Source: Puffinus mauretanicus (Eukaryota > Chordata > Aves > Procellariiformes > Procellariidae). From it: a stretch of 64,000 nt of DNA. This document shows positions 12,201 through 23,640 of this stretch, one piece after another (positions within the stretch are counted from its first letter, which is position 1; each line of letters opens with the position of its first letter). The notes under the pieces are model-generated. The model did no database searches. It was not told the DNA's origin and saw nothing but the letters and a program-made list of their open reading frames with translations. The stretch covers positions 1-64,000 of the forward strand of contig JAJKFH010000071.1 of NCBI GenBank assembly GCA_023333565.1, in the 5' to 3' direction. The position numbers and the translations under genes are program-made.

Positions 12201-15200
12201 GGAGCTGGAACAGGTTGGGATCTGCTGCGCCTCTCTCTTCCCTCCTGTGCTGTTCATTTTCCAGTGCAGCTTCCAAAAAAAAATTCATTAAAGGATAGCA
12301 CGAGGATTTTGGGGATCATAACCAAGCCGGCTTCCTGACATGGAGATGCAACGGTGGAGATGGGAAATGAGCAAACAAATGGTCTCACTGTCCTCTATCA
12401 GCATCTCTGCCTTGGTTTTCTTCCCTTTACCTCTGCCTGCGCCTGGGGAGCCAACCCTCAGCCGTGGAAATTAAAAGGAGCTAGAGAGAAAGAAAGGGGC
12501 TGTGGGAGAGGGTGAGCATCCCGCCCGCGTCTCCCTCGAGCCGAGCTGCCTCCTTGCCTGCCCCTTGCTCAGAAGTGAAGCTCCAGCTCCCCGGCAGGTC
12601 TCCCAGTACCGACAGACCTTGCTGCTTATAAAGCTGCACGGAGAAGACTATGAAGGCGGGGAAAAAATGTGTCTGAGAAAAACAGGGCAGGCGGTTTCTG
12701 TCCTGCAGCCCCACATCTCCACCTCTACCTCACTTCTTCCTTGTCTCCATGCCCCTGCTTTGCATGCTCCCACCATCACCCATAAGCATCCAGGGCTGCA
12801 GAGCATCTCCACCCCCTATGGAGCAAAGCTGCTAAAACCCTGGCCGGAGCGTGGGTGATAAGACATCGTCTGCTCTGCTATAGCATCCCCAATAACTGCA
12901 CGTGGCAGGTCCCGTGGGGCTGCTGGGGGATGTCCACCCTGGTCAGCCGGGCAGCAACGCCCGGCTGGGTCCCGCATCTGTATTTCTGAGCTCCTTTAGC
13001 CCTGCGTGCAGTGATGCCCTGCTGCGTCCCTCCTTTCCCCACCCATGCCCCCTTTCCTTTTTGACCTCCTGCCCTGCTTTCTCCGAAAGCTGCTCCATCC
13101 CTCCTCATCTCTCTTTTTCTCAGCTTCTCGGGGAGGAGGGGAATGGTTTTTTTCAGTTTAGCAGTTCAGGTGGCATCTCGGCTGGCCCGGGCTGAACCCA
13201 GTAGTGAAGGCAAGAGAAGCACATCCAAAAATGAAGTCCCAAGATCACTAGCAAACCCCCTAACTAACAACATTGCACTGCTCCATGCCATGTGTGCCCA
13301 TGCTGTGCTGTCTACAGGCTCCCAGGCTGCAGGTCCTTCTGCTTCTGGACTACAAAGACCAGGGGGAGAGAAGATCTTTTCCCCTGTTTTGCTCACCCTC
13401 GGCACAGGGATACTCTAACAGAAGTTTTGGGTACCCCCAAGCCAGCCAGCATTCCCGATGAGCAGGAAGGTGATGGTTTTCCAGCCCTCATTTTCAGGAT
13501 GCTTTGGGGCAGGACCCACGTTTACCGCAGTATTTCTCAGGCACAGTGGTAACGAGAGCGTTGGAAGTAGGCTGATGTTTCCTAGTGACTAATTAGTATG
13601 GTTTTTTGAGGTCTGACCATCCTCTGCCCCTTCTCAGCACCACCGGTTGGTGAAGGAGGTGAAGGAAGGGCCATTCTGCTTTGTTTGCAAGCGGCATCTA
13701 CTTGGGCCACCAGATAAATGTGCTTCATCCAAGAGAGGGGCTGTTAGGGCAGGAGAAGGGCTGGCTTCTCCGGAGGGAGCAGGCAGGTACAGCTGCCACG
13801 TGCCTGAACATCCACGGCTGCCGTCGCAACCCCCAGGTACCTGGCCCGGGCCAAACCCAGGGCAAACCTGGGGTCGCATCCGAGCCGCAGCCATTGCTTT
13901 GCCCCTCTGCCCCTAACAGCGCTGGCTGTTACACCTCATCCTCTGCCTTTTGCATCCCCACCAACCCCGCTCCTTGCAGCGAGGATTTTTATTTTCCAGC
14001 CTAACCTTTGTCTCGTTGAGCCAGTGAGTCATCTCGCTCATTAGCTGAACTTTGAATATCTCTTTATCCGCTGGATCCCTTTCAAGCTCGTTCCCTGGCA
14101 GCGGAAGCGCCTGCTCGCCTTCGCTCTGCTCTGGATTGCAGAGGAACCGCCTGCATTGCTCTTGCAGCGGCATCTGTCTCCCCGGCTAAGGCACGCTAAT
14201 AAAATCAGAGGGGAGCGGGGATGGCTTTCAGCCCGTGTGTGCCTTCCCCTGCCCCAGGGCTTAATTGCTAGGAGGCAGCCCTGATCATTTATGAAGCCCC
14301 TCAGGTTTTTGGCTGGCGCTCGGTCCCCGTTCTTCCACCCACCGCCTCTGTTATTGCTGCAGTTTGTGTTTGCAAAGCGACAAGGACGATCTGCAGCCGC
14401 TCTCGAAGCCGGTTGTGCTCACAGCCGGCTGCTGGCGGAGCCCGACGAGAGCTGTCTCGAGGACCGGTCTCCTTGCGATCCTCTCCAGAAGGTCCAAATC
14501 CTTCATTAGTTGCTTCCTCTGCTTTTTCCCCCTCGATCCATGCACAGACTTTCCAGCGAGAGCGGGGTTGGCCACGTGTTGGGGTTGGCTCTTATGGCTG
14601 AACGGAGAAAGAGCAGGAGAGGGCATGGGTCAGGCGTGAAAGGGTACGGGTGGTTTAAAGGGTTTTAAAGCAAGTTGGAGCGATGTAGGTGACCTCAAGT
14701 CACTGCTCCTGACGTGCTCCCGGCTGCTTCAGCGTGGGTGAAGACTCGAGGAACCTCTTGCCTGATCAAATAAGAGCGGAGGGTGCTCGGTCAGAGGGAG
14801 AAACCCCTTCCCTGCTGCTCCCCTGAAGGTGAACAGGAGATGACTTTATCTCCTGGAGAAGACCAGCAGCCTCCTTCGTGTCCCCGCTGCCTTTCGGCCG
14901 GCTCATTTTGCTACTGATTATTTTTTTCTGGTCTCATCATTTAGCAGCATTAATCGCCTTTCCACATTGCTGGGCACGTGACCGAGAGCATCTTCTTCGG
15001 CAACTCAGCTCTCCTGTGCCTGCTTGTGTGCACGCCGGTAATTTGTGTCTCTCCGAGCCGGGGAGCTGGAGAGCTCTTCCCCACGAGGAGCTGATGATTC
15101 ACGTCCCCAGAAAAAGGAATCAATAAAGCATGACTAAGGCAGCCCTACATCAGGATGGTGATTAGAGACTGCCTCCGCAGCTTTGTCCGTAGTGGCAATT

Positions 15201-17130
15201 TACTGATTGTCTTTATGATTTTTGTCTTGCGGGGTCTTTGCCAGGCTTCCAGCAGCCCTTTTTATTTATTCATTTCTTCGTTTATTTTTGATTCCGGTGC
15301 TTCTCAGGGTTTGGATTTGCTGTCTTGTGCTTTCTGGGGATGAGAAGTTGTGCCGACCTACAAATTTCTCGGCGATCTAGCGAGAACGGTAATTCACGCT
15401 GCCCTAACCCAGCCCAAACAGAGAGATGGGTGTTATTAGTCGCTGCTATGGGGCTGCTTGGGGATTGCCTGCCCACGAAAACGCTTCGGGGCAGAAGACT
15501 TCTTGACAGCTTTTGATTTATGAACTCACCACCAAATATGCACAAGATAAGTGCATACTAGATACGAAACTAATTATATACTCTCTGCCGCCAGCCGTCC
15601 ATGAGAAGGTAAATTAATGCGTGGCCACGAGACAGAGGATACTTTCCACCTTTTGCAGCCTGGCTCCCCAGAGTACACGTACGCGCAGGTACCCCACGAC
15701 CTGGAGATTGGCTCTCGTGTGGTTTAATGCTATTCCTCAGAGCTTCTCCAATTTACCACGTGCTGAAGCCTTCTAGGAGCAACGCGTGGATGCAGGGATG
15801 TGCCTGGTCACCAAACCAGCCCCACTCTTAACGGCTCCGGGAGCATTTCTCCGGTGGCTGTGCTGTCCGAGCATGGCCTGGGGAGGGTTTTTGTTTGCAA
15901 GATTATTTCATGCTGGATCAGTTCCCCAGCTCAGATCATTGCGCAGCCCCATGGCAGTGAGGTGAGGGATTTGGGGGCTGTGGGGCTGTTAAATAGGGAA
16001 CAGCAGCCTTAGCGACAGGTAATGTGAGGATGGGGTTTGGGGTCACCGGCTGGTGCAGGAGGCATCAGGAAAAAGTCTTCTTGTGAGAAGGGGCTGCCTG
16101 GAAGACCCTCCATAAGGGTAAACTCCTGGAGGGGGGACACAGAGATGGCATTTGTCGCCTGATGGCATTTCGTGGGCATCCGGGCTCCTGAAATGCCATG
16201 GGAAGTGGAGACCCTGTCTTGGAGCAGTCTTCAAAGCCTGCAGAGGTGATGACGGGGAAGAGGAAAGCCAGGAAGGAAGAGGCACTTCCCCGCACCCAAG
16301 CCAGGAGGATGCAGCACATAATTCCTGGCAAAGAGGTCGCAGTTTCCACGGCAGTCCCCGAGGCTCAGCCTGACCTCCCTAACCACAGGGAACTAAAATA
16401 CCTCTCTAATCTACCTGCTCGCGAAGCTCGTTATCCTTGCGGTACCCAAGTGATGCTTAACGGGAGAAAGTGCTCCTTGGGATCGATGACCACAGAAGGA
16501 CCGGGATGTGCCTTAGCTTAGACCGGATTTAGGCTCTCCCTCATCCCATCCCCAGTCCAGCATGGTCCCACCTACCTGAAAGACCTGCTTCAACATCCCG
16601 AAAAGACAGATTTCTCCCTGCAGCCCTGCAGATGTGCTTGAACTTCTTCATAGCTCATCCTCACACCAGCATCGTTTTTATTACCTCCATCAACGGTGCG
16701 TGGGGCTGCCTCCAGGGGGCAAGCCAGGATGCCTAAATTAGCTATAGGGAACCTGTATAGGTGACTTCAGTCTGTCCAGGACCAGCGAGGTATCCTCAGC
16801 AGAGACTGAGTCTACCTGTTCTGCTCGGCCCGCCGGAGCCCCCGGCTCTGTGGGGTGCCCAGGGCAAAAGCATCTCCCTACCTGGGCATCACCCACTGGG
16901 TAAATAAGCAAACAGAGGAGGTAATGGCAGTGCTGAAGCACGTTGCTGATGGAGACTTGGGATTTCGGTGGCCTCAATTTGCCCCCCTCCCAGTTTCATG
17001 GATGCTCTTCCAACAAAAAGGAAAATAAAAGCCAGATCCCAGCCATGCGTCACAGGTGTGGGAGCGCTGCTGCACCCCGCATTTGCTTTCCTGAGTGAGG
17101 ACACACTTTGGCTTAGCCCCCCCCGGTCCT
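9240..17130. other. Intergenic DNA without a recognisable gene
   Basis: This block is moderately GC-rich with scattered CpGs. I see no coding exon, RNA gene or recent transposon in it. Open frames overlap on both strands and show no protein-family resemblance. Short A/T-rich patches (for example near 10,190-10,260 and 15,270-15,300) are unremarkable. Confidence 0.55.
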
Positions 17131-17134
17131 GGCT

Positions 17135-18250
17135 GCGGGTCCTGCTGGGGATGGTGATGCCGCAGTCAAGGGTCCCACTGGAGGTGGCGATGCCGTGGGC
17201 AAGGGTCCTGCTGGGGATGGCGATGCTGCAGGTGAGGGTCCTGCTGGGGATGGCGATGCTGCAGGTGAGGGTCCTGCTGGGGATGGCGATGCTGCAGGTG
17301 AGGGTCCTGCTGGGGATGGCGATGCTGCAGGTGAAGGTCCTGCTGGAGATGGTGATGCTGCAGGTGAGGGTCTCGGCTGGGGCTTGGTGATGCTGCAGGT
17401 GAGGGTCCCACCGAGATGGAGATGCTGCAGGTGAGGGTCCTGCTGGGGATGGTGCATGCTGCAGGTGAGGAATAACCTGCTGGGGATGGCAATGCTGCAG
17501 GTGAGGGTCCCACTGAGATGCATGATGCCGCGGGTGAGGGTCCTGCTGGGATGGCCACGCTTGCAGGTGAGTGGTCCCGCTGGGGATGGTGGATGCTGTG
17601 GGCAAGGGTCTCTTTGGAGATGACGATGTTGCAGGTGAGGGGTCCCACTGGAGATGGCGATGCCGGGCAAGGGTCCTGCTGGAGATGGTGATGCTGCAGG
17701 TGTGAGGGTCCCACTGCGATGGCGATGCTGGAGGTGAGGGTCCTGCTGGGGATGGCGATGCTGCAGGTGAAGGTCCTGCTGGAGATGGTGATGCTGCAGG
17801 TGAGGGTCCCACTGGAGATGGCGATGCCGTGGGTGAGGGTCCTGCTGGGGATGGCGATGCTGCAGGTGAGGGTCCTGCTGGGGATGGTGATGCTGTGGGC
17901 AAGGGTCTCGCTGGAGATGGTGATGCTGCAGGTGAGGGTCCCACTGGAGATGGCGATGCCGTGGGCAAGGGTCCTGCTGGAGATGGTGATGCTGCAGGTG
18001 AGGGTCCCACTGGAGATGGCGATGCCGTGGGTGAGGGTCCTGCTGGGGATGGCGATGCTGCAGGTGAAGGTCCTGCTGGAGATGGTGATGCTGCAGGTGA
18101 GGGTCCCACTGGAGATGGCGATGCTGCAGGTGAGGGTCCCACCGGAGATGGCGATGCCGTGGGTGAGGGTCTCGCTGGAGATGGTGATGCTGCAGGTGAG
18201 GGTCCTGCTGGGGATGGTGATGCTGTGGGCAAGGGTCCCGCTGGGGACTT
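17135..18250. repeat. Minisatellite, 33-bp unit, about 34 copies
   Basis: A 33-bp unit repeats head to tail, for example at 17,221, 17,254 and 17,287. It has two alternating blocks on the + strand: 'gcaggtgagggtcctgctgg' (or 'gtcccactgg') followed by 'ggatggcgatgct' or the variant 'gatgccgtggg'. Units in the middle (about 17,440-17,710) carry small insertions and deletions. The left and right parts are more regular, suggesting expansion in blocks. Because 33 is a multiple of three, stop-free frames arise on both strands, including one of 480 codons on the minus strand made of an 11-residue Pro/Ser/Ala/Gly repeat. I regard these as artefacts. Most units contain CAGGTGAG, a match to the 5' splice-site consensus. 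Confidence 0.95.
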
Positions 18251-18259
18251 GCCCCCCCT

Positions 18260-19870
18260 GGGCGATGCTGCTCGGATGCAGGTCCTCATCTCAGCCCGCC
18301 TGCGAGGCTCCTGCTCCTGGTCGGTTCCCAAAACCCAGTCAGATGACAGGGTTATTTACTAAGGCTGGCAGGAAGGAAAGGCCATAAATTCCCCAGATAT
18401 AACGGCTGAGTCAGAGAACGAGGCGGCCGCGGCCAATTCCAGCGTGGCCTGAAAGAGCGGCTTACAGGGAGGGGACAGGGTCAGCTGTGGCTTGTGCTGT
18501 CCCCCCCTAACCCGGGAGGTCCCTTGGAGGCTAGGAGGGACGAGGAGGTATCAGACAGCAGGTCCCGCGGGCTCCCGGTGGTCCCGGAGCTGCTTTCCTC
18601 GGGCAGGCCACCCTGCGTTTGCTTCCCGTGCTGGGAGGCAGCAGTTTTCTTTGGTCTCCTGCCCTGCTGGAGGATCACGGTTTGGTTGAAAGGCCTTGCA
18701 GCCAGCCTGCCCTTCCACCCCGGGGATCGCTGCTTCTCTGGCAAGAAAGTAAAAGGTTCAGCCTTCGGGGCTGAAGACCACGTATTATCTTCTACGGGGT
18801 TTTTGCAACCCCTTGGGTTTTTTTTAAAGAAAATAATTGCGCGTTCCTAAAATTAGCCCTGACGCGCTGCAAACGCAAAATCAACACATTTCATTAAGAA
18901 AAAGAAAAAAACACGCCATAAGGAGACATTTGGATCCATTCACATGCATTTCTTTTTCCTGTGTTTGTTTGGTTGTTTGGGAGCAAATTCTCCAGCAGGC
19001 TTCAAGCAGCCGCAAACCAAACGGGATAAATATTGTCTCTCCAGAAGGCTTTACCCCACACCGCCTGCTCCTGCCCCTCGCAGCGTATGGGCTCCACCAG
19101 AGCCAGACCCCGTCCCGGATAATCTTGCTCCTGGTCCCCTCCTCAGTCGCTGCATCCATCCTTTCTGCTCTCTCCAGGTTTCTTCTTGCTCCAGCAGTCA
19201 TCGCAGGGGTACCTTAGACCTCCTGGGAAGGACTTCCAGTGGGTAATGATGGAGGGTCCTACAGTTTCCGAGGCCCACCCCCCATTTAAGGCTTTAAAAA
19301 AGCTCTGGGAATTGCACAATGCACCGTTTGAGGTCAGGATCCCACCACATCTCCAGACATCTTGGGTGTCACCACTGTAATTACCTCCCCTCTTCAGGCC
19401 TCCTTTTCCCAGCGTGGTGCTGGTGTCTCAGCAGTTGCAGTGATGTTGCAGCCCGAAGGACAACCCAACCAGGGCATCTGCTCTGGGCAGACACAGCCAG
19501 GAGAGAGGATGGGGTGCTGGGACCTGCCGTAGAAACTGCAGGTGAAAACACCTCATCTCCTGCCATCTCCAGCTCTTCCTCCTCTCCCTCCACCCTCCAT
19601 CCCCAGCAGATCCTGAGAAGGTTGGTCTCCCCTTCCCATCGTGGCTCCTGGCTCCCTCATTGAGGGTAATGTTCTTCCCATCACCAGCCTGATTTCCTTG
19701 CACCATTGACCTTTATCTGTGAGAAAAGACAAAAAGTCATGAAATCAGCCCCAGCAACAGCCTGTGTCCTTCTAGCCTGCTTAGAGAAGACACGAATTCT
19801 CCCAGGTCTCTGTCCTCCGCTGCTCCCTCTCTCCTGATGGCCAGGAGAGCTCGGCTCAGCGCTCCAGGGA
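18260..19870. other. Intergenic DNA, nothing recognised
   Basis: This GC-rich stretch between the minisatellite and the inverted repeat shows no recognisable exon, RNA gene or young transposon. A short A-rich patch lies at about 18,895-18,915. The overlapping open frames on both strands have no family resemblance. Confidence 0.5.
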
Positions 19871-19876
19871 CACGGC

Positions 19877-19967
19877 TTATGCTACTCAAGCGATTCACGG
19901 CTGTTACTCAAGACCTCACGGATGGAAAGGTCTTGAGCAACAGCCGTGAATCGCCCAAGTAGCGTAA
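19877..19967 (-). other. Near-perfect inverted repeat able to form a long RNA hairpin
   Basis: A left arm at 19,881-19,916 is the reverse complement of a right arm at 19,928-19,963 (36 positions), separated by an 11-base loop (19,917-19,927). Thirty-two positions match exactly. The four exceptions are all C/A or A/C oppositions on the + strand, so they become G-U wobbles on the minus strand: a minus-strand RNA would pair at all 36 positions. Four more outer positions extend the stem to 19,877 and 19,967, with one opposition (19,880/19,964) that is a wobble only on the + strand. The size is in the range of microRNA precursors, but the stem has no bulges and I do not recognise a known microRNA in either arm. 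It could also be a plain palindromic duplication or the remnant of a short inverted-repeat transposon. No second copy was noticed in the window. Confidence 0.85.
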
Positions 19968-20499
19968 AGAGAAGGCGGTCAGGGAGCATTTTAGGTGCCA
20001 GGGGAGCGTGTAGGCAAGGTCAGGCCTGGGAGGTTTCTGGTGGAACCAGTTTAAGCCGTGCTAGCAGGTCGGAGCACTGAAGGAGACGTGGAGATGGGAC
20101 ACGCGTTTGAAGGCACATCGCTGTTTTCGGATGGGCTGCTGGGCTGCTCGTCACCAGCCTTTCAAGCGGTTTTCATTGCAGGTGGGGAAAGAAGGCAGGT
20201 AGTAAACCTGGAGAAGGCGGCTGTGCGTACCGGGACACACAGCTGCCCTGTTTGTTCCAGAAACGAATCTCTAAATATCAAACCAGCTAAGGATGAGGAG
20301 CGCTGGGTCTGCAGAAAGACTTGTGAGAGACACCCAGAAGTATATTTGGAGGGTTAAAAAGAGAGACTGAGTGGGCTAAGCGGTGAGTAATGAAGATGTC
20401 ACTCAACAAGATGAGATTTTTCAAGGTATTGAACACCACTTTATATTGGATGGAAATTTCCAGGTGTTTGGAACAAAAGTGGATCTAAACCAGAGAAAA

Positions 20500-21500
20500 C
20501 TCTTTATTATTTACCAAATTGCTTCAAATTTACTATCATCTGTGTATCTCATTTTATACTGGAAGGCATCGTCTTTCCAAATCATTAGCAAAGATGTTAA
20601 TGAAACTTGATCTTTAGCCCTGACTCTTGTTCCACCCTACCACATGCGCCTTGCTCAATGTAGCACACTCTTGTTTAGGATTACTTACTGCACTTCAATG
20701 TGTTTTCAGTTTGTACAAACCACATTTCAGACCAATGCATTTTCTTCTAATTTTTTTATTTCCTAAGACAAAGAAGCAAAATACATTAGTCAAAATAAAA
20801 ACACATGTTCATAGAGGCTGTGCTGTCTTCATCCTCCGGCTGTGCCATTCTCTAACAGCATTCCTCTTCGCACCAAAAAGAGCTGGAAAAGAAGAAAAAC
20901 TGGCAGTTTTCTGTGCCCATCATCTCTCGAGTCTGACTCTTGTCTCATGGTAATTTTATTCAGCATCCGGCTTCTGCAAAGTTTCTCCCCATTGACACTA
21001 TTGTGTGGACAGAACCAAGCTCTAAATATTTCATCATGATTTTTTCTTAAATATTTGTTCTATTATTTTTATAGGCTGGTGATTGCGAGAATTATATTGT
21101 CTCCTTTTTTGTTTTAAATCACCACTGCATTTCCTTTCTTCTGCCTGTCAGGATCATATTGTCCAAAGATTTTAAAATATAGCCACCCAAGGATCAATAT
21201 GTTCATTAACTAATCCCGTTATTAGCAGCTGAGAATGAATACCGGATGATGTCTGCAACCTAGACAGATTGATCTCTTAAATATAAAATTTCTCAAGAAC
21301 CCATTTTTCCTCTTTATCGTTCTCCTTTCCTTTCTCCCTGCACTCGGAGGACAGGATTTTAAGGGAGGCTCAGAGTATTGCTCCTTTTGGTTTGTCAGTA
21401 ATATTGTTTTCCTCCTTACTCACCTCCCTGCTACATTTTTGGGTGTAAAAGCCTTTCTTAATCCTTTGACAAAGTCCAAGTAGTTTTGCTGCCTAGCTCG
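20500..21500 (-). repeat. Ancient CR1/L3-type LINE relic
   Basis: The + strand matches, in order, the reverse complement of the reverse-transcriptase region of old CR1/L3-type LINEs: an 'atcattagcaaagatgttaa' segment followed by a 'ccctgactcttgttccaccc' segment (about 20,580-20,640); a 'ggctggtgattgcgagaatt' then 'ctccttttttg...accactgcatttcctttctt' segment (about 21,075-21,140); and an 'aaagcctttcttaatccttt' segment (about 21,448-21,468). The divergence is high, with indels throughout, so it is far older than the CR1 at 54.8 kb. The AT-rich composition contrasts with the GC-rich flanks. Sense is the minus strand. Outer limits are uncertain by about 100 bases. Confidence 0.65.
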
Positions 21501-21509
21501 CTGTCCTCC

Positions 21510-23550
21510 TCCCAGCAATCCTTAACTGTCTCAAAAGGCTCCGCTTGGTTACCTCCCTCTATTCTCCAGCCACGGGCAGACGTTCACCCCGCAGAGGGCT
21601 GTGCCAGCTGGAAATGTCACCGTGCCCCAGCTAATTGTTACCGTCCTCAGCTGGAAAGGACGGTCTGCACCACTCTGTCAATGGCAAGTATCATTCTGAC
21701 CCCAAATCCGCCGTGTCCGCTCCAACGAGTGATGCTGCTTTGTGCTACATGGGCTGGAGCAGCTGGTGGGTGGGGAGGAGCAGCTGGAGGGGGAGCACGT
21801 CCAGTGGCACAGCTGGATCCAGGAGCGCACATCTGTCCATGGCTCCCCATCCTTGAGGAGCCTCTTGAGACTCAGCCTTGGCCAGCTTTTACGTTGGACA
21901 ACCTCCTGGCCTTCAGCCCCGGGTAGAGCCTTGCATGGGATTTTCAAGCCTTCTCCCTCCCCACTGGCTTTTACTGTCCCTTCAAGCATAGATTTAAAAA
22001 CCCCCAAATCCCTGTTTTGCAGCCCTAAGCAATCCTCTCCGTCACCCTGCTGAACTCCATTCACAAGCTGCATGCCCAAGGTTTCCCATCCATTCCCAGT
22101 CTGTAAGAAGCAGGTTTAGGAAGGTCTTCCAAAGTGTAACTCATCACACGAGTGCATGCAGCCGACTCTTGCCTTGGGATGAGCAACTGAGTTGGAAAGA
22201 AGCGGAGAGGGGGTGGAGGATGGGCTGGAAAAATATAAAAGCTCAGTGCAGTCTCGAAGCGGCAAGACAGCACGACCCAGTAGTTTTAGGGAGGCTGGGG
22301 TGGTCCTTCAGGCTTGCAGCAGGAGCTGCCGAGCGCTGACGCTGCAATGGATGGTGCCGATTAGCCATGGGCTCCTTTTCCAAGCATCATGCCATCCCCT
22401 GGCTCCAACGAACTGGCGACTCAACCTCACGCCACGCAGCTGTAACCAGCTGTGACAGCTTTGATTTTGCCTGCGCTTGCCGTGCCGCCTCCAGGCTCTG
22501 CTCTACCACCCGGAGGAATCGGCCCTTGCTGACAGCTTCGTCACCTTGGGCTGCCTGCAGCTCAGTGCCCCGACGAGAGACCTTGGTGAGGGCTGCTCCC
22601 AGAATAGCAGGGAGGCTCCTGGCTTTGGGTCAGATGTCCCCTGCGCTGGCCTTGTTGTGGGGGACGCGCTTTGTGCCAGCGTTTCTGCACTCACCATCCA
22701 GATGTGCAGCTGTGGAAGGGGGAAAGGAGGAGCGTTTCAAGTGCAGAAGCGTTTTGGGGGGCCCCGTCTCACACATGAAGCACCACCCCCGTTAGCCACC
22801 ACCTCCGAAAAGCACAAAAAATGGAAAACCCATCCCGCTTTAATGACTATCGTGATTAAACCAAGAACCCACGGTGATTTAGTATCAGATTGCAGCCCTG
22901 CCATGGGGAATAATAGCTAAATAACATGGATTCAATGGTCATCGCCTCGCGGGGCAAACGGGAGCGGCGAAGTCAGCCTGCAAGCTTGCATTCCCCTATA
23001 GGATGGCTCTCATGTATTTTGGCTTTCAGGTCTTTATTCTTCCCCAGCATCAGGCTGTGAATGGATTTCTCTGAAAGCGACTCAGAAACTGAGCGTGATT
23101 TTGACTGCGTGCACCCAGCGGATCCCGGTGCACGACGTGCACCAGCTAATGCAAAGCCCTTGAAGGTCTTACTATTTTATCTGCTTATTATGTAGCTGGA
23201 GGAGACTAATAGAGGAGACTAAGCAGTGACGGAAGGTCACAGGCTTAGGGGATCCTGGGGCTGGCAGGGACAAGCCTGGAGGTTTGCTCACCGCCACCCT
23301 GGTCGCAGCTCTGCAGAAGCCATCCCTGGGGGAAACCACCAGAAATCACTCAAAGCAGGATCTCTACAGCCTTTTTCTCCTGAACAAGGGAGTCATTTCC
23401 CATGGAAATACCCCAGACAAACCCCAAACACCTCATCGGTTCTCCTTACAAACTCAGCCATGGCAGGGATGCTCTATTATCTTTCAAATCACAGCAATTT
23501 ACCTCTCCTCTCCCAACTCCATAACAATAGTTGGTCCTTAGAGGGCATTT
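21510..23550. other. Intergenic DNA, nothing recognised
   Basis: No exon, RNA gene or transposon was recognised. The 146-codon frame at 21,486-21,926 and the 142- and 147-codon frames around 22,367-22,920 overlap equally long frames on other strands or phases, and they look like chance frames in GC-rich DNA. Confidence 0.5.
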
Positions 23551-23554
23551 TCCC

Positions 23555-23640
23555 TATATTTACCCCATGCCAGGGAGCTCTGTTTCTAGTGGTTTATACA
23601 GAAGGAAACCGAAGCAGAGAGACAAGGTAAATGCATTTTT
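23555..23640 (-). repeat. MIR-like SINE relic
   Basis: The + strand 'tttatacagaaggaaaccga' followed by 'agcagagagacaaggtaaatg' matches the reverse complement of the MIR block that ends in CTCAGTTTCCTCATCTGTAAA. Only the central part is preserved. Confidence 0.55.

Noticed and set aside
16889..18331. 480-codon minus-strand open frame with a Pro/Ala/Ser/Gly repeat, and similar + strand frames
   Set aside because: It is the translation of the 33-bp minisatellite, whose period is a multiple of three. Equally open frames exist on the other strand, there is no non-repetitive domain, and units with indels shift the frame.
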